NCBI GenBank assembly: GCA_039545355.1
Contig: BCJJ01000077.1
Span: forward strand, 1-30,628
DNA: 30,628 nt
Direction of reading: 5' to 3'
From: Trichosporon coremiiforme
Lineage: Eukaryota > Basidiomycota > Tremellomycetes > Trichosporonales > Trichosporonaceae
Shown: positions 19,656-30,532 of the stretch, one piece after another
Position numbering within the stretch: position 1 is the first letter of the stretch
How the letters are laid out: the number at the start of each line of letters is the position of its first letter
The notes under the pieces: model-generated
The model's database searches: none
Told to the model about the DNA's origin: nothing
Seen by the model: only the letters and a program-made list of their open reading frames with translations
Translations under genes and position numbers: made by a program

Positions 19656-22600
19656 ATGCAGGCCCTCCGCTCGACCCTCAAGGCCGTGACCCGCCTCACC
19701 GCTAGCGCACCTATCGAGGTTATCACGGCCACTTTCATCATCATCACCTTGGTCTACTTCCAACTTTTGCACGCGATCAAAGGTTCCGAGTTGTAAGTTT
19801 CACGACCCTCGGCAAGCTAAGCGCGATGTCTTACCGAGCAATTCACGCACTCCATCTCGACATTCCGGGTGACTGACATCTCCACAGCTTCACGTCTCTG
19901 CCTACCAGCACCCGTCCGTCGCGTCCCGTCAACTTTGTTCGTCTCGCCGACAAGTCGGCCGACGCCGCCTTCGCCGGAGCTGGCTCGCGCGCCTCGATTG
20001 CTCACATCCCCGCCCCCAATGAGAACTGGATCCCCCTCTCGGCCAGCGACTTCCGTCGCGCTGTCGAGGCGAACGCTCTCGAGGGTGGCTTTGTCCTCTC
20101 CCAGGACGAGGGCGGCAACACCGCTGGAAAGCGTGCCGCCATTGCATTCGTGAAGCAGCTTACCGTTGCTCGCGAGGACGGCACCGACGCGGACCGTGAG
20201 GCGTGGCGTCGTTGGCTTCTCAACGATGTCACTGTCCCCTCGCCCAGCGGCCACGAGGTTTCGTACGCCGACCTCTGCTTCGGCCCCAAGTGCGGTGACG
20301 CGCCCAAGTTCGAGGACCACCCTCTGAACGCGGATCTGTCCACTCTGACCCTCATCCTCCGCGCGCCCACTCCGGACTCGCCGACGCTCTCGTACCTCAA
20401 CCGTCTCGCTCACCTCCCCCCGGTGCCCCTCCCCGGAACTAACGCGACTGTCTCAGTCGTGCCGGGCGAGTCTGGTTCGAGCTCTTGGGGCGGATTTTTC
20501 CCCAACATCGATGGCGCCAACCTGTTCTCTGGCCTCGCCCCCGCCCAGTCGGCCGACAGCAACTTTGCAGTCCGCAAGGTCCGCTGGATTGCGACTGCCG
20601 CCCGTGTTCTCGTCATGCGTTTCTGGACGCTCGCCAAGAACGCGGACTCGGCTGACGTCTTCGTCGTCCTGCTCGGCTACATTCTGATGCACGCGACGTT
20701 CGCCCATCTCTTCATCGACATGCGCAAGCTGGGATCCAACTTTTGGCTTCGTGAGTACCCGGGTTCTGAAACATGGCGCGCTGGTCACCATCGGAACGCA
20801 AGGGGAACAGCCTGGTGGTCGTATGATAGTCTGGGAGTCACCTGCTGTCGCCCAAATCGTCTCGCGGCCCGTCGTTAAGCGGTTCCTATTGTGTTTTCTG
20901 AGGTCTGCAGCATTGTCTGCTAACATTGATCTCGGCGTGCTTTCCACTTCCTGCCACTGGCTTTGCTAACTTGTCTCAGCGTTCGTGACCCTCATTTCGT
21001 CGACTTTCGCGTTCATGGTTTCTCTTTTGTGCGCCTACCTGCTCAACGTCCCGATCGATCCCATCGTTCTCTCTGAGGCTGTTCCTTTCCTCGTTATCAC
21101 CGTCAGTTTCGACAAGCCTCTCCGTCTCGCCCACGCCGTGTTCGAGCACCCTGACATTTCGCCCGTGGCTGCTTCGCCCGAGCTTACCCCTATCGACGGT
21201 TTCGAGGACGACGCCCCTAAGAACGGCCTCGATCTGCACGCTCTGCACCGCGAGCTGGCGCCTATTGAGCGTCTCCAGAAGCTTGCCGACGGAAAGGGTA
21301 TCCGCTGGGTTGCTCCCGTCGCTGCCAGCAAGATTGTCTCTGACGCCGTCGCTCAGTCCGGTCTGAGCATCGTGCGCGACTACGCTCTCGAGATTATCGT
21401 CCTCTCCATGGGAGCCGCCAGTGGCATTGGCGGTCTCCGCGAGTTCTGCTACCTTGCTGCCATTCTCATGGCCGTTGACTGCGTCTTCCTGTTCACTTTC
21501 TACGTTGCTATCCTCAGCGTTCTCGTCGAGGTCCACCGTATCAAGCTCATTCGTGGCAACCGTCGTGCCAAGGCCGCCCTCAAGCGCTCCGCTTCGAGCC
21601 TCTCGCTGGCTAACACCCCGAAGGACTCGCCCTCGCCTACCAAGACCTCCTTCTTCGGAGGTGGCAAGGCCCCCAAGGCTGACGGCCAGCCCGAGAACCC
21701 CGTTGTCCGCCTCAAGCTGTTCCTCATTATCGCTTTTGTTGTCCTGCACGTGCTCAACCTTTGCACCACCCTCACCGAGCAGACGGCCCTCAAGCGTGCC
21801 ACGACCCACATCATCTCGTCGGTGCCACGCCTCGACTCGCGTTCGACCAACTTGTCGACCATCCTTGACACCCTCTACAAGGCGCAGCCTGCCCACACCG
21901 ACATGATCATTCAGATCGTCAACCCGACCCACCTCGTCATGTCGTACACCAAGAGCTCCGCGTCCCAGCGTATCGAGCGCATCGACAGCTTCATGTCCGA
22001 GTGGTCGATGCTTGTCGGTGACCCCGTCTTATCCAAGTGGATCGTTGTCGCTCTCTTCGTCAGCATTCTCCTCAACGGTTACTTGCTGAAGGGTATCGCG
22101 TCCAACTCGATCGGCGGAAAGGGCCCCGTCGCTGCGGCTGCCGCAGCTCTCGTCGGTGTCTTCGAGGCGGCCGAGGTCAACGGCCAGCCCCGTCGCACTC
22201 GCGCTCCTTCCATGCTCGAGCGCTTCCGCATGCCCAGCGTCCCCGGCAACGGCCACAAGTCGCGCGCTTCTGTTGCGACTGTCGCTGGTGATGAGACTCC
22301 CACGAACTCGCACAAGGTCAACGGTCATGCCAACGGTCAGGCGAATGGCTCTGCCAACGGCCTCGCCAACGGACACGCGAAGCCCCCTTCCACCAACGGC
22401 ATTCCTCCTGTGACCATCGCCGAGCCTGTTATCTCCGTCGACTCTGCTCCTCCCTCTGGTGGCCTGCAGATGACCTTTGGCCGCCGTTCCCTCGAGGAGT
22501 GTGTTGACATTTTCGCCGGTGGCGTTGGTGCCAACAACCTTTCGGACGAGGAGGTCATTTTGCTCGTACAGAAGGGTAAGATCGCCCCCTACGCTCTCGA

Positions 22601-23939
22601 GAAGCAGCTCAAGGACTGTGAGCGCGCCGTTCGCATCCGCCGTGCTGTCATCTCCCGCGCCGCGCTCAACCAGACCCTCGAGACCTCGCTTCTTCCTATG
22701 AATGACTACGACTACAAGATGGTCATGGGCGCTTGTTGTGAGAACGTCGTTGGTTTCATGCCTCTCCCGGTCGGTATCGCCGGTCCTCTCAACATCGACG
22801 GCCAGCTCCTTCACATCCCCATGGCCACCACTGAGGGTACCCTTGTCGCCTCTACTTCGCGTGGTTGCAAGGCTCTCAACGCCGGCGGTGGTGTCACCAC
22901 TGTTCTTACTCAGGACGCCATGACCCGTGGTCCCGCTATCGACTTCCCCTCCGTCCGCGAGGCCGCCGAGGCCAAGGTCTGGATCGACTCCGACGAGGGC
23001 TTCTCGACTATTCGCGACGCTTTCAACTCGACTTCCCGCTTTGCCCGTCTCCAGCGCCTCAAGACTGCCATGGCGGGCCGCACTCTTTACGTTCGTTTCG
23101 CGACCTCGACCGGTGACGCCATGGGCATGAACATGATTTCCAAGGGTACTGAGAAGGCCCTCGAGGTTCTTCAGCGCCGTTACCCCAACATGGATGTCCT
23201 CGCTTTATCTGGAAACTACTGCACGGACAAGAAGCCCGCCGCTATCAACTGGATCGAGGGTCGTGGCAAGAGCGTCGTCGCCGAGGGTATCGTTCCCGGT
23301 CACGTCGTTCGCTCCGTCTTGAAGACCACTGTCGAGGAGATGTGCAACCTGAACAAGAAGAAGAACCTGATCGGTTCCGCCATGGCTGGTTCCATCGGAG
23401 GATTCAACGCTCACGCCGCGAACATTCTCACTGCCATCTTCATCGCTACCGGGCAGGACCCCGCGCAGAACGTCGAGTCGTCGATGTGCATGACCCTCAT
23501 GGAGCCTTGCAACAACGGAGAGGACCTTCTCGTCACCTGCTCGATGCCCTCAATCGAGGTCGGTACCGTTGGTGGAGGCACCATCCTTCCTCCCCAGCGT
23601 GCCATGCTCGAGTTCCTCGGCATCGCCGGCGCCCACGCGACCTCGCCCGGTGCCAACTCCCAGAGGCTTGCCCGCATCATCTCGGCCGCCGTCATGGCTG
23701 GTGAGCTGTCGCTCATGGCGGCGCTCGCTGCCGGTCACCTCATCAAGGCGCACATGAAGCACAACCGCTCGGTGCCTGTCACCCCCGGCACTGTCACTCC
23801 CTTCACCGGCATGACCCCTGCCGTGAACGAGGAGCGCCTGCTGAAGGGCACTCTACTCAACGCCTCGGCGAAGGTTTCACCGAGGATATCCCCGGAGAAG
23901 CCTCCAAGCAAGCTCTCCGAGGCTTGGCCTGGCCAATAG
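19656..23939 (+). CDS. HMG1: HMG-CoA reductase (class I, with sterol-sensing domain)
   Basis: The enzyme reduces HMG-CoA to mevalonate with NADPH in the ER membrane, the controlling step of ergosterol and isoprenoid synthesis. Exons are 19656-19792, 19888-20750 and 20980-23939 (introns 95 and 229 nt, GTAAGT and GTGAGT donors), giving 1319 residues, long even for fungi. A first membrane segment lies near residues 20-38, then a lumenal-type region to about 290. The sterol-sensing multi-span region begins near 295 ([17 protein letters not shown]) and runs to about 510. A disordered linker near 780-810 has NG-A repeats. The catalytic part has ENVVG at 921-925, catalytic E952 (TTEGTLVAS), K1084 (DKKPAAINW), D1160 (GQDPAQN) and H1253 (AGHLIKAH), plus the NADPH-site phrase GDAMGMNM. 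S1264 follows HNR, as at the AMPK site of mammalian reductase. The tail ends at TAG 23937-23939, but the same frame remains open to 24446 (see separate entry). Confidence 0.97.
22315..22401 (+). repeat. Asn-Gly-Ala repeats in the HMG-CoA reductase linker
   Basis: The linker between membrane and catalytic domains contains six NG dipeptides at two- to eight-residue spacing ([19 protein letters not shown] and onwards). The underlying DNA repeats AACGG or AATGG with variable spacers, so it probably grew by slippage. Length changes here should be tolerated. Confidence 0.7.
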
Positions 23940-24446
23940 GGGAGGCCAGGTTCGAGCGAGGAGGAGAAGCCGGTGAGCGAGAAGGAGGAAACCGACGTGA
24001 AGAAGGAGGAGATCGGAGAACCGGAACGGGAACAGAAGGATGTCGAGCACGACGAGAGCAGTGATCTGCTCAGCGACCTTCCCCAATCTAGCAACCCTCC
24101 AGAGCCTCCTTCCAAGGTCGCAACTGTCCCGAAGGCAGAAACGGCACCGTCCACACCTCCTCGCCCACCGCAACCCCTCAGGGCTAGCTCGAGCCCTGGC
24201 CTGATGAGCCCGGCCAGTCAGCTCCACGGTCTTTCTGGCATCTCGGGCAGCCCCACCACACCGTTTAGTCCCGGAGGGCTGGGACTCCGTCTCCAGCGCT
24301 CCATTTCCGACATGAGTGCTCACAGCATCATTTTCAACCGTTCCCCATCCCAAGCAACCACGCCATCCCATTCCCGGTCTCCATCAGTAGCATCGGTACA
24401 ACTCAAAAACACGACCCTAGTAGAGGACGACTTAGACGCGGAGTGA
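23940..24446 (+). other. In-frame open extension after the HMG-CoA reductase stop (168 codons)
   Basis: Directly after TAG 23937-23939 the reductase frame continues without a stop to TGA 24444-24446. The translation looks like a disordered protein tail: an acidic/Lys-rich part (SEKEETDVKKEEIGEPERE), a Ser/Pro-rich part, and a basic phospho-site-like phrase RLQRSISDMS, ending VEDDLDAE. There is no ATG near its start, so it is not an independent gene in this frame. Options are: a skipped stop by splicing (for example donor GTTTCA at 23874 with acceptor CCAATAG ending at 23939, a 66-nt in-frame intron, though without a good branch site); stop readthrough; or a recent stop mutation that shortened the protein. 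The TAG context does not match the known strong readthrough motif. Confidence 0.5.
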
Positions 24447-25134
24447 GAGAAGGAGGAGCGCGGAGGGGAGTCAGGATATTAGGTAGTAGTTGGGTTTTCC
24501 GGATCAATATCTTCAAAAGTCTCTTAGTAGCATTGCATCTCATGGCATCTTGTGACGATCAGCAACCTTGTTCTCCGCACTGTGGCAAACTGGCATCTTC
24601 TCCTGACTTACCTGACAGGTACCCCTGCGCATTGCTCTCTGTCGAAATTGCGTGGCGCCCATCCCCCCTCGAAGGTCTAGCCACTCGTTCAGCGTTATGA
24701 GCGAGTGGCCCAAGCACCGCACAGCCGGGGCGCTGCAGGCACAGCAGCTACAGGCTGGCTATTAAGGCGTCTGTACCGGATCGTTCGTGGGGGAGACTCC
24801 GGCAACCCCACAGCGGTGTGTCTGTGTCATACGCGCTGCGTACGGAGGTGGTCTGAAGACTGACACGACTGGACAATACCCCACAAAAGCACAAGCACCG
24901 AGCTGGTCTCGCTGGTCTCCGCCTGACACACGACACACGCCCAACGCTGGCCGCGCTGTCGTCATCATCCACGCCTCCGACACCATCACACTCGTTACTG
25001 ACACCCTCGCTCAACTCACACCCCTGATTCAACCTTCCACCTCACCACCTTCCTTTCACTCACACCCAGTCCCAACCCAGTACAGCCTACAGCGTATAGC
25101 CTACAGCTCCTCGAGAACCCCCCTCGCTCCCGCC
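24447..25134. other. Intergenic: 3' region of HMG-CoA reductase and promoter of the next gene
   Basis: No gene is visible. The right half (24880-25130) is C/A-rich with CACACCC words, as expected for a leader. The following gene's frame is open upstream as far as 24787 but has no ATG in it before 25135. Confidence 0.5.
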
Positions 25135-25875
25135 ATGGACGTGCAAACGCCTTATGCGCTGGACCTGTCCTCCCTGCTCTTCACAGCATTCACACTCGGC
25201 TTCACGCCGCTTCTCCTCATCGGCCTCCTGTTCCGCATGGCCGTCCACCCCATCACGCTCCTGTACGAGTGGCTGACCGAGGAACCCAAGGCGCCGCCGC
25301 TCCTCACGCCGTGGTCGCCTCAGTATCCTGTTCCGACTACGCCTCGCGCGGCCTCGTCCCCGCGCTCGCCCTACGCCGCCCCCTCCCCCCTGCCGCGGGG
25401 GAGCGAAGGCTTCTCCTCCCCCTTCCGGCGCTACTCTCCCACCTTGCGCGCGCAGAGCCTGCGCTCCTCCTCCGGTGGTGGCACCTACTCCGGCCCCGCC
25501 TACACCGGACACGCCATGTCTGCCCGCTCCGCTATGCCCGTCATGTCAACGACCGCAACGCGCGGAACAGGAACGTACCTGAACATCAGCTATTCCCCCG
25601 GCATGGGCGCCAGTGTGTCCGTGGGCTCCGGGCAGCCGTCCGTCTTCGGCGTCGGCCTCGCGGACAAGAGCAGCAAGTACCAGCCCACGCTGCGCCACCT
25701 CCCGCCTCGCCAGGTGCAGCCGTATCGGCCCGAGACGATCAGTTCTATTGCCGGCGCGCAAGCGCATGCCTCTGCCCAGCCCCTCGCCCTCGATCGCAGC
25801 TTTAGGCAGATCGAGGAGGATAAGTGGGACAGGACGGAGAGGTGGCGGCGCGAAATCATGGAGGACGACTTCTAG
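25135..25875 (+). CDS. Small protein with N-terminal membrane segment and disordered Pro/Ser-rich body
   Basis: The family is not recognised. The 246-residue product starts at the first ATG of a longer open frame, with a good context (GCCATGG). Residues about 10-36 form a strong hydrophobic stretch (LFTAFTLGFTPLLLIGLLF) followed by PITLLYEWLTEEP, so the N-terminus is probably anchored in a membrane, possibly by one segment or a hairpin. Residues 50-200 are rich in Pro, Ser, Gly, Tyr and Arg with no fold visible. The last 35 residues become charged and probably helical (FRQIEEDKWDRTERWRREIMEDDF), which could be a binding element. It is convergent with the next gene. Length, start context and the coherent C-terminal helix support a real gene; function is unknown. 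Confidence 0.75.
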   Translation: MDVQTPYALDLSSLLFTAFTLGFTPLLLIGLLFRMAVHPITLLYEWLTEEPKAPPLLTPWSPQYPVPTTPRAASSPRSPYAAPSPLPRGSEGFSSPFRRYSPTLRAQSLRSSSGGGTYSGPAYTGHAMSARSAMPVMSTTATRGTGTYLNISYSPGMGASVSVGSGQPSVFGVGLADKSSKYQPTLRHLPPRQVQPYRPETISSIAGAQAHASAQPLALDRSFRQIEEDKWDRTERWRREIMEDDF

Positions 25876-26701
25876 TCTCACTCTCGCTGTGAACACCTCT
25901 CCCTCACCCCATAGAGTGGGTTGCGCCGGCGCGCCAGTCCTAGCTCCTCGGCGCGCTTCGGCGCCGATACCAGAGGTGATCCCGACCCACAATGCACACT
26001 CACACTCCGAGACACCCCGCCATCCATTTGTTCAATCAAGCCGCTCCTTGCCCATCGCCTATCGCCGCATCATTCAGCTCCAGAAGCCAGCCCCTAGCCC
26101 TAGCCTGCCATTGTAACGCCATTCTCCATTCTTCTCTGTTGTGAGTGAGTCACATCGCTCACATCTCCTCCCAACACTGTGTTTCTCCGCTGCTTCGATC
26201 CACGTACTCCAAGCTGACAACGCAGCATCTTCGTATCCTGCGACCCAGCGCCCTCGTATCTGTGACATAGAATCCCATCAAGTACCGACCACCCTGCCAC
26301 CCCAAAACCGTAACCCAGCCGACCTACCCAGCTCAACCGCAACCCTGCAGCTCCGCCCAGCTCAACCAGGGCAACAAAGCCATACAGACCCAGTTACCCC
26401 CCGCTATCATGCATAGCTTACAGCCAGCGAGCCGATGCCCGGCGTGAGAAACGAATGTCCCTTTCCTCGGCCGATCGTGTTCAGCGTGAGTCAGTATCGT
26501 CCGATGGGTCTGAGTATTCTGCTTTCGACATAGACGGAGTCAGCTCGTGATCGGAAGGTCGTGCCAGAGTCGGTGCCCCGCGTCGTATGGTGCAAAGGAT
26601 ACATGCTATTATGTCTGTGGTGGTGTGCTGTCAGCTGTGCTCCTCCTATCCCAACTCCTGACTCCTCTCTCCTGCCTCCGCCTCTCTTCTCGTCGTCACG
26701 C
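25876..26701. other. Convergent intergenic region
   Basis: These 826 bases lie between two stop codons and should contain both 3' UTRs. The middle (26280-26380) is C/A-rich with two copies of CCCAGCTCAACC. No RNA gene or coding exon is evident. Confidence 0.5.
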
Positions 26702-27745
26702 CTAGTCAATGTCGTCGTAGAGCTTCGGGTCCTCCTTCGGCTCCTTGACCTTGGGCGGGAGACCGAGCTCCTTGCGCTCCTTAGCCTTGTTCTTCTTCTG
26801 CATCGCCTTCTTCTTGTTCTTCGCCTTGCGCTTCTCGGCCTCCTCGGGCGTCTCGTTCTTCACTGCCGCCGCGGCGCGCGCGCCCGCGCCCATGGCGCCG
26901 GCCACGGCCGAGGTGGAGGGATGCTGCCTTCCCACCATCTCCGTGAAGCGGATGATGGCCTCCTCAAACGACTTCTGGTCCGTCGTGCGGCGGTCGTAGT
27001 ACCGCAGAATCGCGGTCTGGAAGTACTTGGACACCGTGTCCTCGTCCCAGTCTGCGGTCAGCTTGGTCACGAGTACGAGGGTGGGTTGAAGTTGAGAGTG
27101 AGGCTGTGTGCGAGACAGCCATCGCAGTGACGGTGAAGACAGATCGCTCACGGAGCGGGATACGAGGCCGCGCGTAGCGATACGTCATCGCACTCGCATG
27201 CAATGCTCAGTCTGGATGGGAGACAAGAATAGCGACGGAGTGGTCGCACCCCAATTTCACGCTACGGCATTGTCACGGTCACACCGCGGAGTGTCACCCG
27301 GATGCTGATCTTCTCGATCGCGATCACGTCTGCCGCGAGGAACGCGTGAAGGTGATTCCAGCTGCAAACATGATCACAATCGTGCCTTTGCAAGACGGTA
27401 CTATCCGCTTCGCACACTCGAGTTCTTCCCACAGAAGCACCTTGCATTCCTGAGAGACGCGAAGCTCCAAAGGAGTGACAGCGATTGTCAAAGGGTCACG
27501 CATGACACAGCGGAAGAACAGTCGAACTCACTCTTGTTCGGGGCAACAAAGTTGAGAAGCGCCTTCGCGTCCCTCTTCTGCTGGGCGGTCGCGTCGCTGT
27601 CCTTGTCGACGGCCTCCATCAGCTCGCCCGCCTCAACGAGGACATCGGGGCCAGCGACGCTCTTGTTCTCGCGCGACTCGGAGAGCGCAAGACACTGCCG
27701 GAAGTACGGGTGGTTCGCGAGGGCGTCTGTGATTGGGAGCTCCAT
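26702..27745 (-). CDS. Lys-rich-tailed protein of unknown function, two exons
   Basis: I do not recognise the family. Exon 1 is 27745-27532, starting MELPITDALANHPYF. Exon 2 is 27051-26702 and ends LYDDID. The donor is GTGAGT after NK, and the acceptor is AAGCTGACCGCAG; phases agree, giving FVAPNK joined to NWDEDTVSKYF and a product of 187 residues. The implied intron is 480 nt, longer than any other here, so an additional exon inside it is possible, although none I tried was convincing. Residues 1-115 look globular and largely helical (YFRQCLALSES, LRYYDRRTTDQKSFEEAIIRF). After a short Ala/Gly linker, residues about 140-187 form a strongly Lys/Glu-rich tail (EAEKRKAKNKKKAMQKKNK), as in nucleolar or ribosome-associated factors. 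That role is only an inference from composition. Confidence 0.7.
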
Positions 27746-29390
27746 TGCTGTTGTTCTAATCGAGCGATCGAGACGAGGTGGAGGAAGGTCACTTTTCTTG
27801 ATGTCACCGGTTGCACTGTGAGCGACGCGAAGCGCGAAGGTTAACGGCCGTGTGATGGTGGTGGAGGTCGGCGCCACGTGTGCCATGCCTGTCTCGCGCG
27901 AGGGACCCTGAGTGTCATGTGCGGAGTGTCACCGACGTCCGTGGAGTTCACCCATTCAGTCAAAGTTCAGCCATGGGCGGTGCGATCGTCGCTTGCTGGC
28001 GATCTCGATCGAAGCAGAGAGGGAAGACGTCGCTTGCGGTGAGTTCTGTAGCGAAGACATCGGCCGAGCCGGCCGCTCGTGTCCCTCTAAGAATAGCAGC
28101 AACAGCATATTCTCTCTTGCTGAATGTCGTGACCTTATGGTCTTTCAGGCGTTGTCTGCGGACGGTCATAGGAACGTGGGTCAGATCCGCGCCATGTAAG
28201 AGAGAGAGTTTCGGGGTGATTCCAGGTTGTGGCTATCGCAAGCAAGCATACTTCGTGAACTCAGAAAGAGTAAAGTCTAGCGATCGAGACTGCAGATCGT
28301 ACCTGCGGCGAACTGAAGCTGCGCGGAGGTTTTCAGTGCCCGCGGGCAGTACCTTTGCCGATGCCCGGGACCTGATGTACTTGACCTTTGCGCCTCGCTG
28401 ATCGTCGCTGTCTTAGCCTCCGCTAGTCGTCTGTTCCGCACTTTGCTGGAATTTGTGCATATCATGTCGGGCACCGATCTACAGCACTGAAGGTCCCCGC
28501 AGGTACACAGGGGCGGCCGGCGAGACGGTCATAACCGAGACACCCGAACCTCTCTACCTCCGTTCGGTGCTCTGCGATCGATCCAAACAAGATTCCGCAC
28601 CGGTTGCCGCTGACTAGCGAGGGGTCTCTTGCGAACAGTCCGATTGGGGCCCTGGTACGTTCCAGCAGCAGCAATTGAAGGAGCCGCCGTTCCCAGACAC
28701 CGCCGCGGCTTGAGACGTAACGAGGAGACAAGTAGAGTTCAGACGGAGAGACGTTCGGTTCGGAAAATCTCCTTTGCTACCCTGTCCGCCCTGCTCATCC
28801 CTGCGCACCCTGGTATCGGTCCTGCTCTAAACTCTGCAAGCGCCACTCGCGAGCTTGCAGCAGCCACCTGAGAGCTTGAAGCCAGTTTCACGCTTCGGAT
28901 CGATCGCAGCGACGTTGGTCGCGGCGAGCGTCGTCGCCAGCGGCCTGCGTTTCGAAGGCCGAGAAACGAGATCTCAAATCCCGCAAATCCGAAGCACTTC
29001 GCGCTTACCACGGTCTTCTTATGTCCGAGTTCCGAGCATTTGTATTTCAAGAATCCGAGACGAGATGGGCGGCGAGTATTTTCGAACGTCGCTCGTGGCA
29101 TCAATTGAGAAAGGTCGAAACAAGCTCAGCTGGACTCAATGTTCGGCGGCACTCAACACATGCCCGCCTGCTTAGCTGCGCACGGCTCTCACAGCATGAT
29201 GCAGACTAACTGAGGCTGTTGCCCGACAAGAGTTCGCGCCTTGGTGCCGCGCATCAACACGCATGAGACGGTTTTGAGATGGCTACCGCTAGAATTTCGG
29301 AATATCACTTTCGATCACCTCTCAAGTCGAGTCTCACACCAGTTCACAGGAATAGCTGTCCAGGGTATACAAGCTTTGGGGGACACGATG
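27746..29390. other. Gene-poor stretch, about 1.6 kb
   Basis: The first 100-200 bases should be the promoter of the Lys-rich-tailed gene. A plus-strand open frame of 173 codons (27880-28401) and a minus-strand one (28739-29104) exist but look like chance: mixed composition and no motif. A GTGAGT donor-like site lies at 28038 after a short ATG-started frame (27973), which is not enough to call a gene. Confidence 0.45.
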
Positions 29391-30164
29391 CATGTATGAA
29401 GCGATCGGCGAGCATGCGAGACTCGCCACCGGTCGTATCGCTCACGGGTGGACAGTGTTCTCCTTGCGGAAAGCCATGCACGTGTATTGCGGAACAACAC
29501 ACGACAGCATGGAGGTGAGGTGCGCAGCATACTCTGCCCTGCCATGTCTCCGAGTGGAGATGCCCGTAGATCGCTCAGGTACCCACGTTACGTTAGAGGT
29601 GGAGTACGACCACATCTCGAGAAGAGGTTACACGCGGTAAGCATGTCGCTTTCAGGCACACTCGATCGGCGAGTTGCTGACATCAGACGAGCTTACGAGA
29701 ACAGCAAGATCGGCGGTGGTCACCGGTCAGACGAGCGGAGCGACTTTGACGGATGGAGTATGCAGTCCGGATGGTCATTGCTTCCGGACGGACCGATAGA
29801 CATCCGAAAATGGATGCGAAGCAGGAACGATGCGCAGTGGAACTCTCCGAAATAGACTTTGTGGGCTGCTATTAGGCTTCGAGTCTCAAGGCGATAAGCT
29901 TCAACGCAAGCTACGAGAGCTACGAGAGGAGTTCGGGGAGGGAATGAGGGTCGAAGGACCATGGGACGTCGTACACCGGATTGCAAACTTTCCATCAAGC
30001 CCGGTCGGCCAGCTCAGAGATCCAGCAGATCTGAACTCCGTCTGATCCTGATCAGGTGTCCAGAGGAGTTGTCCGATGATGGATGGAGGACACTGGGCGA
30101 GCGGCCCGGCCAAGACTGCGATGGGGAGATGCTCGGTGAGATGATGAAGATCTTCATAGCATGA
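29391..30164 (+). pseudogene. Candidate spliced or decaying gene (weak)
   Basis: Several protein-like segments lie in succession on the plus strand. A frame from about 29392 ends TLEVEYDHISRRGYTR and meets a good 50-nt intron (29637-29686: GTAAGC donor, TTGCTGACATCAG end). Splicing continues in frame as RAYENSKIGGG and so on, to a stop at 29855. A second frame (to 30045) contains KLQRKLRELREEFGEG and VEGPWDVVHRIANFP. A third (to 30164) contains CPEELSDDGWRTLGERPGQD and ends MMKIFIA. The three are in different frames, and I could not find convincing introns to join them all. That fits either more complex splicing or a frameshifted remnant. The family is not recognised. Confidence 0.3.
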
Positions 30165-30530
30165 CCTCTGATCTGTCAGACATGGGTACATTGGCACTAT
30201 GGTTGAGCCAATTCGCTAGTCGACAAGCTGAGCATCGCTCTCGAAGCTAAGGCTCGCGTCAGGTTGAATAACTGATCGATGACGTCAGAGACAAGGTTAT
30301 CGGGCAGAAGACATTTATAACTTCATTAACTAGACGAGATTCACCATATTTCTCGGCGCTAATCAGACATGAAACTCCCCGATAACCCTTCGGTGCGGGC
30401 AACGTTGAAACCAGTGGATCAGGGCAGTGATGATCAATCATAAGGCAACGACAGCAGAAGTTAAGTGAAGGGATGCATTGTGAGGTGTATGAACGAGTCT
30501 GCCAGGGAGCGAACCAGCGCTCAGGTTCTA
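30165..30530. other. AT-richer non-coding stretch before the terminal repeat
   Basis: Base composition becomes richer in A and T than the rest of the window (for example 30300-30360 and 30430-30470). No open frame or RNA gene is credible. A TGACGTCA 8-mer lies at 30280-30287. Confidence 0.4.
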
Positions 30531-30532
30531 TG

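Noticed and set aside
20976..21932. 318-codon minus-strand frame opposite HMG-CoA reductase
   Set aside because: Charged, repetitive translation mirroring the reductase codons; no independent signal.
23937..23942. TAG GGG as a classic stop-readthrough signal for the reductase
   Set aside because: The context does not match the known strong motifs (UGA CUA or UAG CARYYA), so readthrough is kept only as one option for the tail.
23701..23949. Possible alternative intron using GTGAGC at 23701 and GGCCAG ending 23949 in the reductase
   Set aside because: It would join in frame to the downstream extension but would delete the catalytic histidine region; GTGAGC here encodes the conserved GEL of the family, so donor likeness is probably incidental.
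27880..28401. 173-codon plus-strand open frame
   Set aside because: It overlaps the promoter side of the Lys-rich-tailed gene and lacks any family-like motif; a GTGAGT inside it was not matched by a convincing downstream exon.
5478..30287. Two TGACGTCA (CRE) palindromes, at 5478-5485 and 30280-30287
   Set aside because: Two 8-mers in 30 kb is close to chance, and neither lies near a firm start codon.
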